A stretch of 64,000 nucleotides of DNA. Source: Dromiciops gliroides. Taxonomy: Eukaryota; Chordata; Mammalia; Microbiotheria; Microbiotheriidae. A program made the translations under genes and the position numbers. The notes beneath the pieces were generated by a model. The model made no database searches, was not told where the DNA came from, and was given only the letters and a program-made list of their open reading frames with translations. The DNA lies in the NCBI RefSeq assembly GCF_019393635.1, contig NC_057861.1, positions 55,379,532 to 55,443,531 on the forward strand, read 5' to 3'. This document shows positions 25,401 to 37,400 of this stretch, one piece after another; positions within the stretch are counted from its first letter, which is position 1, and every line of letters starts with the position of its first letter.

Positions 25401-28400
25401 GATATGGGGGGTAAACAAAAGTGAGGCTTTGAGGATGACCCCAAGGCTATGAAGAGCCCGGGTGACAGGAAGGTCAGTAGAGAGGAGATAGCGAATGACT
25501 ATGAATTTATCTTAACCCTTCTTTTGCCAAGAAACCTTCTCAGCCTGTGCCACCCCAGTCTCTCTGTAAAATGAGTGAATTATATGATCTCTCAGGTCCC
25601 TTCTTATTTAGCATTCTGTTTATTTTAGGATCCCAGGAGTTCATACCCTAAGAAGTCAGTTAAGGCAGGGGGGTAGCCAGGCAGGTACCAGTGCAGGCCA
25701 GGGGACAGAATCTAGAACATCCCAAAGGGTTTCAAGAACACCACCAGAACTTGGGCAATACCACAGCTGTATGTTGTGGGCCCTGATATGTGTTCATCCA
25801 TTTACCTGACTGCTGAGCATTTGTCTCTGAGTTCAGAAGGTCTTCTTGGAAGGAAGGAAGGAAGGGGTGTAGGTACCAGGATCTCTGGGCTGGCCTAGAA
25901 TGCAGAGCCACTAAAGGACACTAAAGATTACAGAATCCCACCTCCTCTCAGGGTAGGTGAAGGCACCTGGGATTGTAGGCTTTAGATTTGGACAGTCATG
26001 GGCACAGCTGGAGTGAGGTTCTTGGTCTTCTGACTCTCAGTCAGGTGTTCTTGCCATCTTGTGCCATTGTCTTCCAGTAAGCCCTTGTGGTGTTGGGTTA
26101 TCATGGAAGCCTGAGACGTAGACAGTGACCCAAGATTTACATTTTGGCCCAAAAAGGAAAAAAAAAAGGTCCTTTTCACACTATCTGGCTCTTTCCTCAG
26201 ACTCTGTTTTTTATTTCTGCAATTCTCTGACTCTCCTGGATCCTCTTATGACCCATTTGCATTTGCTTTTTTGGACTGCAGCTTCTTCTTTGCATGGTGA
26301 GGCTTTGGGCTTTCCTCTCCGTTTTCTCATTTGAACCTCATTCCTGCCATGGGATGGGGACCAGGCAATGGTCACCCAGTGTCATAATCAGGAGACTCTG
26401 GTGGAGGAGGCAGTGGGCAGCAGACTCACTCTCCCAAAGGACTGAACCAGCCACATTTCAGAGAATTCTAGGCTAATGTTAACCTATCTATGCTCACTCA
26501 TCTCCCTGGCAGGCATAGAACACAAAATATCCGAGGAGGAGAAGACCTTCAGAAATAGAATGTCAGAGGCAGAACGGTTCTTGAGATTATTGATTGCCTT
26601 CAAACCCCTTTCATTTTGCAGGGGGAGAATTAACTGAGGCTGACTGGGGAAATGAAATGCAGAAACTGAACTGCAGATCCTAATGCCAGGTGTTGCATGA
26701 TCCCACTGGAGTATGCTGTCACTCACACTTAACCTTCTTAAAGCAGAGAGAAAATGAGCCCTTGTCCCTTCTGCCCACTTGATAGGATTTGGGCTTTTAT
26801 TAACCTACCTTTCCCTCCCCTTGTTTCCACAGGAGGCCTTCCTGAAGACTTTCTGAACTCCTTAGAAAAGACCACAGATGATAAGTTGAAAGTCACTCTC
26901 AAGTACCCCCATTACTTTCCTCTCCTAAAGAAGTGTTATGTTCCTGAGACCCGGAGAAAGGTTGAAGAGGCTTTCAACTGTAGATGCAAGGAGGTAAGAG
27001 GGCTGCTCCAGCTCAGTGGCAGGGGTGCTGGTCTCCTTCCTTTACCTTCACCCTCTTCCTCTTTTTGCCTTTGGTGTCTAAGACCAGACCTGACCTTATA
27101 AGGATTTGGATCATCATTGCAGCTGGCCCACATTGAATGAGTCAGGCATTCTCCTGTGGCTCTGAAAGCAGTTCCTAAAGAGTAGTCGAGGCCAGTTGGT
27201 GAGGGGGACCACTTTGGAAGGAACCACACTGACCTTTTTTTTTTTTAAAGAGAGGCAATTGGGGTTAAGTGACTTACCCAGGGTCACACAGCTAGTAAGT
27301 GTTAAGTGTCTGAGGCCGGATTTGAACTCAGGTACTCCTGACTCCAGGGCCGGTGCTCTATCCATTGTACCACCTAGCTGCCCCCCACACTGACCTTTTA
27401 AAGCCTTGCTAGTTTATAATCCTGTCTTACTGGGGATAAGGGAATCTAGTATTGCTCATTGTACTTAGTCCCTAATGGCTCAAATCCTTTATTGAGAGAG
27501 ATATTCGTCTTGATGTAAGCCTGCCCTTCCCTCTTTTCTCTCTCTCTCTCTCTCTTTCTCTCCCCCCTCTCCTTTTCTCTTCCTCTCTCTCTCCCTTTCT
27601 CTCTCTCCCTCTCTCTCCCTCTCTCCCTCCCTCCCCTTCTCTCTCCCTTCTCCCTCCCTTCTCCCTCCCTTCTCCCTCCCTCTCTTTCCCCTCTCCCTCC
27701 CCTCTCCCTCCCCTCTTTCTCCCCTCTCTCTCCCCTCTACCTCCCTCTCCCTCCCTCTCTCTCCTTCTCCCTCCTCTCTCCTCCCTCCCTCTCTCTCCCT
27801 CTCTCTCTCTCCCTCTCTCTCTCCCTTCCTCCCTCCCTCTCCCTTTCCCTCTGCCTCTCTCCCCCTCTCCCTCTCCCTCTCCTCCCTCCCTCCAGGTTCC
27901 CCCTTTAAAGTTCAGATTCCTCTGGGAAAGGTAACCCTTTGAGGCCCTACCCTCTGAGGTAGATGAGATTACTCTCCTTTACCAAAAGGAGCACTTGGCC
28001 ACCTGGCCTTGGTCATTGAGTCCTCATGTACCCAAGATCATATTTAACCCCTGGTCATTGGTGGGTCCCTTCAGGAGCTCCTGGAGACGTAGAGCTTTTC
28101 TTCATTCTCTTGCATCCTTGCATCCAGTCAAGTCACCTTTGTGACAGTCTCTCTCTGTCCCCTCCCTTCCACTCCCACAGCCACCACCCTAGTTCAGCCC
28201 CTCATTTCCATCACCTCTTGTTGACAGTGTCCTCCTGACTGCCATCCCTGGTCTCTTTTGCCTTCCATCCATCTTGCTCTGGCTGCTAGGTTAACCCGCC
28301 ACTCTGATTCTATCACTCCCCAACCTGATGATACCTTCAGCGGCTCTTGTCAACAAGTCCAAACCCCTTAGCCTGGCATTCAAGGCCCTTCCTACTCTGC

Positions 28401-31400
28401 TTCTACCTTCCTACCTGCTTAATCCCCGTCAAGCTACACTAGTCACAGCATCCCCAAACATACGATGTTTCTTGGCATTAAGGCCACTGCTAGGAATTCA
28501 CTACCACCTACAAAAGTTCTATCAACCCCTAAAGCCCAACTTCACCTCTTCCTTGAAGTCTTCCCTCTCACTCTCAACTAGAAGTGAGCAGTTTCATTCT
28601 CTCAGCTCTCATGAATTTTTAGAAAAGGATATTTGTTGTTTCAAATGAGTCTCTAACTGGTGGAATTTCAGGCCGTGTCAAGTAAAATGACACATTCAAA
28701 CAGTGTGAGAGAAGATATTTTGGCAGACCACCCCTTGTCCCTACTTCAGGCACTCCCCTCTGATCTATTTCTGGTTTTCAGTTCAACACCTGTTTATTAA
28801 AACTCTACATACTGATACTGAGGATAGTCCCTGGCAACGAGGAAGGAAAATAGAGTTTAGCTAAGGGGAGGGGCCTGCCTTCATGGAACTTAGAGTCTAG
28901 TAGTGTGGTACAGAGTAGAAAAGGGCTGCTAGGATAGAGCAATAGGAAGACTCATCTTCGTGAGTTCAAATGTGGCCACAGGTATTTAGCAGCTGTGTGA
29001 CCCTTGGCAAGTCACTTAAACCCTCTTTTGCCTCAGTTTCTCACTAATAAAATGATCTGGAGAAGGAAATGGCAAACCACTTCTTTGCCACAAAAACCCA
29101 AATGGGGTCATGAAGAGTTGGACGTGACTGGTCAACAACAACAGCACAGAGTAGAAAATAAGAGAGATGCACAGAGGCCTGTGTTTCAGTCACCAGCTCT
29201 ACTACTTACTGTCTTTGGGACCTTGGGTACCAGTCTCCTCATCTCTGAGTGGAGGAAGTTGGATCACCTGAAGGCCCTTTCTCAAGGCTCTACATCCCTC
29301 TGTCTTCCTCCACTTCTAAACCCCCATGGCTTTGCTTCCCTCATTTCTTGCCAGCAGGATGCTGTGGTTGTGGGCCCTGCTGGTGGTTGGGAGGTATGGC
29401 CATTGTGAGTCCCCCAGTGCAAGCCCAGGATGACTTCACCATGCATGTTCATTCTTTGATCTCTCTCAGGAGAACTGTGCCATCCTCCAGGAGCTGGTAG
29501 ATCTCCGGGCCCAGAAGTCCAGCCTGCTAGGATTTAATACTCATGCCGACTACGTCCTAGAGATGAACATGGCCAAAACTAGCCAGGATGTTGCCACGTT
29601 CCTAGGTAATGCCCACCACCTTCTCATCCAGCCAGGGCTTCCAGCATGGTGAGCAGCTCTGCGCTTGGGGGCTGGCTCTGCTGTCGACATTGGGCAAGTT
29701 CCATCACATCTCTCAGCTCTAGTGACTTAGTCTAGAAAATGGAGATATTGACACTTAGCCTGCTTATCTCACAGGGTTGTTGTGGTGATTAAACTGAATG
29801 AGACAACATGTGTAAAAGCTCTGAAAAGTCTGGGGTGCCATAGAGTGTGAGTACGGGGAAGAGTGCTGGGTGCTGAGCTGGGATGGCATCCATGCTGGCA
29901 TTCCAGCTCTGACACTGGGTGGGTAAGCTTGGGGATGTTTGACCCCTATGAGCCTTCAGCTGTAGAGCCAGCCTAATCCAGTCTACGCCTTTAGAGCTAT
30001 AGAGCACAGTAGAGAGATCTCATACAGACCTGAGAGACTGAAGGACTTGCCTAGGGTCATAGCCGGGAAGTTGGGGCTTGAACCCCTGTCGTTTCCACAT
30101 CTGTGCTCATTCCACTGTGCCTCATGGTGCTTGCCAACCTGCCTCACAGGACTGTTGGGAGGAGAATGCTCTGGGAACCCCTCATTATTAATATTCACTC
30201 CCTTAAATGCTATCTTCCTTGCCAGATGAACTGGCCCAGAAACTAAAACCTCTTGGGGAGGAAGAGCGAGCCATCATTTTGGACCTGAAAAAGAAAGAAT
30301 GTGAGAAGCGGGCCCTGGCTTTCGACAACCGAATCAATGCCTGGGACATGCGCTACTACATGAATCAGGTGGAGGAGACACGCTATAATGTGGACCAGAA
30401 CCTGCTGAAGGAGTACTTCCCCATGCAGGTGGTCACCATGGGCCTGCTGGGCATTTACCAAGAGCTCCTGGGACTGACCTTTGAACTGGAAGAGAATGCC
30501 AAGGTGTGGCATGAGGATGTGAAACTCTATTCAGTTCGGGATGTTGACTCGGGCAAAGTGATAGGGAAATTCTACCTGGACTTGTACCCCCGGTGAGTAA
30601 TTACCAGGGAGGAGGGCAGGCTCTCTGGTGACAGCTCAACTTGGGATGCCACGAGATGGTTGTCCAGCAGACTGTTGGGACTCAAGGGAGGGTGTGGGGT
30701 TGGAGTGGAGGTTCTTTTTTTTTTTTTTTTTTGGTGAGGCAGTTGGGTTTAAGTGACTTGCCCAGGGTCACACAGCTACTAATTGTTAAATGTTTAAGGC
30801 CAGACTTGATCTCAGGTCCTCCTGAATCACTGTGCCACCTAGCTGCCCCTTCTATTTTTAAAAACAAGAAGAAATTTGGAAGTATCACTTGTGCAATAGC
30901 CCCCAGGAGTTGGGGCCGCTAGGTGGCAGCTAGGTTAAGTGACTTTTCCAGAGTCACACAGCTTGTACATATCTGAGGCCAGATTTAAACTCCAGTCTTC
31001 CTGATTCCAGGTCCAGCACTCTATCCACTGAGTCATCAAGCTGTACTTGACTTCATACTTATCCCATATTATATTTGGCTCCTTACTCTACTCTGACTTT
31101 AGGACTCTATGATTCTAGAAGTAGGCACTTTCTTCTAGTCTAGTTTACAGAAGAGGAAACTGACTTGGCCACAGTCACGCATTGAGGAAGAGCTAGGCCA
31201 GGAACCAGGTTGGCCTGACTCCTAGTCAGATGTTCTCTTCACTATAAGACATTGTTTCTCTATGAGCCCTGGAGGGTGACCAGGCCTTAGGAGGGAGATC
31301 CCCCCCCACCGCTTATCCTTGAAGCCTGGGCCTTGACTCATTTCCTTCCCCTTTCTGCAGGGAAGGGAAGTACGGTCACGCTGCCTGCTTTGGCCTACAA

Positions 31401-34400
31401 CCAGGCTGTCTCCTCAAGGATGGCAGCCGGCAGATCTCCATCGCCGCCATGGTGGCCAACTTCACCAAGCCCACCCCAGATGCCCCCTCCCTGCTGCAGC
31501 ATGACGAGGTGGAAACGTACTTCCATGAGTTCGGGCACGTGATGCACCAGCTCTGTTCTCAGGTGAGGCTGACATCCCACACAAATGCACTCACTGATGA
31601 TGGCCCCGTGGCTGGGAGCACCCCAGTGTCACAACCTGGGTGGGGGGTGGGGCAGAGGTCAGGTCCAGGGAGCCTGGCTGGCAAGACCTGGCAGCCCCTG
31701 ACCACCAGGGCTTGGTGACCCCGACACTGAGAAGGGCCCGGAAGTGTTGTCGAGGATGTGCTGGTTCATGACCTGGTGACACAGTCACCCACCCAGATTC
31801 TGAGGAGGGAGTCTTCTTGGCCGTGGGCCTGTCATGCCCTTTGGTGAATTCTGTGACTGAGCCCAGTTCATCAGACTTTTCCCATAGCCTCGCTAGGGGC
31901 CCCATCTGCCCAGAATCCTTGGGGGTGTGCTGCTTTGCTCCCTTGCTCTCCCTGGCTTTCTTTGATGTGCTGTCAGCAGGCTGCTGTGGGAAGGGAAAGG
32001 CTGGCACCCTCATCAGGAGATTGGGAGCTGTTGCTCATATAGCTCAACTACCCATCCCCCTGATTGCAATAGCATCAGAAGAGCAGGTGGATGCCATAGG
32101 TTCTTGTGGACCCAGGGTCAGGCCCAGTGGGTCGGTCAGGCATCTGAGACCAGGGAAGGAGAAGACAGAAACCCAGGCAGAGCCTGAGGCACCACATGCC
32201 AGCAGCAGCACTAGTGTTGGGCTGTGATTTGGGTTCTCCTGAGCTCAGACTAAGTTAGCCAGCTGGCTGAGCCTGTGGTGGGGAGAGGTCAGGGGAAGGG
32301 GCCCTTGAGCCCGAGCAGAGCCCTGCAGGAAGCAAGACCAGTCTCTCCCTTGCCATTCTGTGGTAGACAACGGGCTAAAGGTATGATAGAAGGTCTGATT
32401 AGTCACCGAATGTCAAACCTAGAAGGGAGCTGATCTTGGCAATCTAGTCTAGTTCTCTCAGCCAAGAAAACTGAGCCTCCAGTGATGTTCTAAGACTAGA
32501 ATCCAGGTCGCTTGACTTAACAGTAGAACCTGCCTTACTCTTAGTCAACCCCCTGGTTTTACTTTGAGGAAACAGGCAACATGGAGGTTAGTGAATTCCT
32601 TAAGTCCTGACAGCTCTTTATCTAGAGCAATTTGAGAAACATGGGCAGCTGGAGAAAGGGTTTGGAATGGAAAGTACATGACTAGGGGCAGCTAGGTAGC
32701 ACAGTGGATAGAGGACTGGCTCTGGATTCAGGAGAACCTGAGTTCAAATCCAGCCTCAGACACTTAACAATTACTAGCTGTGTGACCCTGGGCAAGTCAC
32801 TTAACCCCAATTGCCTCACAAAAAAAAAAAAAGAAAGAAAGAAAGAAAGTAAATGACTAGGGACAGCTAGGTGGCGCAGTGGATAAAGCACCGGCCCTGG
32901 ATTCAGGAGGACCTGAGTTCAAATCCGGCCTCAGACAACTGCAAATCACTTAACCATCATTGCCCCGCCAAAAAAAAAAAAGTAAATGACTAGATCGGCG
33001 TCCACAAGCTACGGCCCAAGGCTAGATCTGACCCATGGCCTGTGTCAGGCTGGCCCATAAGCTCATAATGGTGTTTTTTACAGTTTGAGATACAATTAGA
33101 ATGTATGTAAGGTGTCAAAAACATTCTTAGCTCAGAGGCTTTAACTGAATCTGGCCCCTAGGCACTGGCCCCTGGACTAGACAGTCATAATGTACGTAGA
33201 AAAACCATAAAGCACTGTGCCCTAAACACTGATAGGCATATTACAATCTAAGGAAATTTGGGAACTAGCCCCAAATGAACAGTATTGCCCAGATTGTTAT
33301 CAGACACCTTCTGAAAGCTCATTTTTCCCCATTACTGACATTCCTTCCTATGGGTAAAGTTAGGGACTACAGATGGCATTGACTTAACCTAGCACAAGCT
33401 TTGGTAAAGTCCAACTAGAAGGGGAAGACGACAAGTAGAACATGGCGGGGTTCCTTGACCACAGTGGTCTGTGGGCCTTACTTTGTCTCCACATTCACAG
33501 GCAGAGTTTGCCATGTTCAGTGGGACCCATGTGGAGCGAGACTTTGTGGAAGCACCGTCACAGATGCTGGAAAATTGGGTGTGGGAGAAGGAGCCGCTGA
33601 AGCGCATGTCCCAGCACTACAAGACTGGAGAGCCCATCCCCCAGGAGCTGTTGGAGAAACTCATCAAGTCGCGTCAAGCTAATACAGGTTTGGTGTTCAC
33701 CCATCCCCTTTGGGTTTTTCTTCAGTGCCCAGTGGGTTCTACATGCCTAACTGTGTGGGTATGTGAGGGCTGTGGAACAGAATAGACTTTTAAGTTCATT
33801 CAGAAGAGAGACCTTCTAATGCAAAGCTCTGAAAAGAGAAGGGACTTCAAATCTGGCCTCAGACACTTTACACTTACTAGCTGTGTGACCTTGGGCAAGT
33901 CACTTAACCCTCATTGCCCTGCCCCCCCAAAGGGGGGGGGCACAGCTAGGTGGCACAGTGGATAAAGCACTGACTCTGGATTCAGGAAGACCTGAGTTCA
34001 AATCCGACCTCAGACACTTGACCCTTACTAGTTGTATGACCCTGGGCAAGTCACTTAATCCCCATTGCCCCACAAAAAAAAAAAAGCGAGAGAGAGAAGG
34101 GACTGAGCTAGTATCAGCTTAATGGCAGAACTAAGTCTGAAACCTTGAGCAGCTGACTCCAAGTGCATTGTTCTTTGCCTACAACACATTCCCTATGATT
34201 TCTTCAAAGGGACGGTGTGATTTGAAGGCAGTGAATAAGTTGATGTTTGAATATCACCAGAAAGCCAGTGATAGCCTCTGGATTCTTCTTAAGCTAGAGG
34301 TGGCACCTCCAGGCCAAGCTGGAGGGGAAGGGTGTGTGGGGCTGAAATGAGCACAGGGGAGAGAACACTGAAGGTTTCTAAACTGGTGGTAATGGGGTGA

Positions 34401-37400
34401 CTTACTAAGGTCATTATGGAAACACCTGGCGACACAACAGCATCTCATGAGTTATTTTCTCCTGAACAGGTCTCTTCAACCTTCGTCAAATTGTCCTCGC
34501 CAAGGTGGACCAGGCCCTGCATACACAGACAAAAGCAGACCCAGCCAAAGAGTACTCCCGGCTGTGTCAGGAGATCTTAGGGATTCCAGCCACTCCAGGT
34601 ACACCACGAGCTCACTGGAGTTGGGTACCTCTGACAGTTACATTTAGGGGCAGATATGGGCCACAGTTATAACCAGGGTCCAAAAGAGTTTACGGAAATT
34701 CCTGGGTGATGCTTCCATAGCAGGGCATGGACGTCACTCCAAGATAGAGGCATTATCTCAAAATTAAACCAGAGAGGAAGTGGGTACCTCTCCATTGGAG
34801 AGCACAGAAAGGGGATTGTAGACTTCAGTCAGGGTCAGAGAAGCTGAGGGAATCAAGAGAGGGCCTCCGGGAGCCTCGAATCCTAGAACCTCAAGGTTAG
34901 AGAAGAACTTTAGAACGTAGACTATCAAGTCCCTTACTTAGAACATGTATTGTCAAAGCTAGAAAGGGATTATAGAGATCATCGATAGTCTAAGCACCCT
35001 TGTTTTACAGATGGGGCCCAGTAAGGAGAAGGGACTTGTCCAGATTTGTCCATGTCGCAGTTACAGAGCAGGTCTGCCAGCCAAATCTTATAGCTCCAGG
35101 CACAAGCACTGTAGCCTTTCTCAGCTGACATTTAAGCTGGAACATGGGCACAGCATGGAGATTAACTTGAGTCTGAGGAAAACCAGGAAAATGCAGAGAC
35201 CCCCCCCCCACCCCCAGAGCAGAGCTATCCTCTGACTTTGTCCAGCTGTGTCCAACGTAGTCCCTCATGGAGTGAGGGGCAGATACCTAGTTTTAGCCTC
35301 TTTGTCCTTAAATGTCAGAAGAGGGGCAGATGTCATCTGGCCCCCCCTCTCCAGATTCTCCCTTGGTGACATTGTCAGAGAAGGCTGGGCTGGCTGGACC
35401 ATTGGTTTGCATGGAGAGGTGTCACAGCATGACAGGAAGACCAGTAGTAGAGTAGGAGTCGAGAGGCCTAGATTTGAGTCCAGACCAGAGGACTTAGGGA
35501 ATGGGCACATCACTGAGGGTGTCCATCGGGCCATAAGCTTCCTCCTGAAGCTGGGGCTCCCACTGGCTCTTGAGCAGTCACTCAGACTGGAGGGTTCTTG
35601 CTGTGTTCCAGACAGTCCCTCGCTAGACACTGGGGCAGGTACAAAGAGGAGGTCTTATAAGTAGAGGTGAGCTCCCTGCTCCAGGCACAGCCACCTTTCC
35701 ACTCACTCTCCATGTCCGACAAATCGATGGCTTAATGGAAAGAACACAGGGTTTGATATTATAGGAGACCTGGCTCCACTACATATTGGCTGTGTGACAT
35801 TGGGACGAGCCACTTAATGCCTCTAGGCCTCATTTCAAAGGAATTCTGAATCCTTTGATTTAATAAAATGGCACCAGAGAAGCAGAAGACCAGCAGCCAG
35901 AGGTCTGCCCCTAGTCCAACAAACCGTCCTATAGGAATATAGATGCTCTGGAATGAAAGATAGGATGAAGAATTCAGAGAAACTGGGACAGACTGGTGTG
36001 AACAGAAGCAGAGGGAAGAAAGCAGCCCCAGGGTGGGGGCAGGCTTAGCTGATGACCTAACAGGCTGTGAGGGCTGCAAAGCACTTTTACTACATGATCG
36101 CCTTTGAGTCTCACAACATCTCTGGGATAAATGCTGCTGTGATTTATCCTCACTGTGTAGCTGGAGGTTAAATGACGCCAGCCTGCCCCCCCTCATCCTC
36201 TTCTCAGTATACATCGTGGCTACAATTCTGTGACTGTAAGCGCTGATGCAGTGACCCAGCAACTGAAAAAATTACCCAGAGGGCCTGAGGGGTCCCTGCA
36301 GAGGGGGATGGTAGGTAGGCACAGGATTTGACAGAGGCAGTCACTGTCAGTTTTTCTAGCTGTTTTCTTTGTCTCTGAGGCAGAGGGAAGGGATAAGGGG
36401 AGGCCCTGGGCAGGCAGGGGCGGTGCTGGCACAAATCCCTGGAAATAACTGTGGTGCAATAAACCAGCATGGACCAACAAACAAACCAGCACCCGAGGAG
36501 GGAGGTAGTGCTGGGTCCAGTGTAATAGCCCCGCTTTGACCACCAGGTGGCAGCACACACTGGGGAGAGCAGTGGAGGCAACCAAGCTAAGGTGGGGACT
36601 GTGATCCCTGGGGAGGGAGAGGGTGGAGAAGAGTCAGCTGGATGCCAGTCAGGGAGAGGCAGTGAAATGTGGTAGAGAAACACTTGGAATTAATGTTGGA
36701 TGAGCTGGGTGCAAACATCAGCTCTCCTCTTTACCACCTTTGTGACCTAGGACAAGTCCCTTCTCTTTGGACCTCAGTTTCTTCTGTGAAATGGGAGCAG
36801 GCATTGCCCTTAGATTATCCTCAGGGTCCCTTTGGTGATCCAGACTAATTCAATTAAGCATGTATTAAGTGTCTCCTGGGGGTCCCTTACTGTCTCCTGA
36901 GGAGAACAGAGTGAATACAGATAAGGAGATACAAATAAAGATAAAGGGATTTAGGGGGAGGGCACTAACAACTGGGGGAGCCAAGAAGGCCTCTTATGGG
37001 AAGCAGCCTTGGAGCAAGGTGCCAGGGCTTCTAAGAGGTGGAGACAAGGAAGATTTCAGGTACCCGGGAAAGTCCCATCGAGGGCACGGATGGCTGGTGC
37101 ACTGGATGCATAATGTAAGCCCAGGTAGAAAAGTTTGTTTGAGGCCAGGCCTTTAAATGCCCCAAGAAGAGGAAGCATTTTCCCCTAGAGGCAGGTCAGA
37201 TTTGTACTTGGCAGCTGTGTGGGAGCCAGGTTAGAGAGGGAAGGGATTAGAGATGGAGGAGGTTATTACAACAGCACAGGCGATCGGTCATGGGGGGCCT
37301 GAAATGGGAGTGGGGGGGGGGGAGTAAATCACAGGGGGTGGGGTCAGAGAACTTGAGTTCCAATCCCAGTTCTGCCATTGAGTCTCTGTGGGCAAAACCT

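Noticed and set aside
30243-30512. 89-codon frame antisense to THOP1 exon 8
   Set aside because: It is a shadow of the conserved coding exon with no known domain.
31817-32227. 136-codon frame in THOP1 intron 9
   Set aside because: It lies in an intron, has no recognised domain and overlaps an equally long frame on the other strand.
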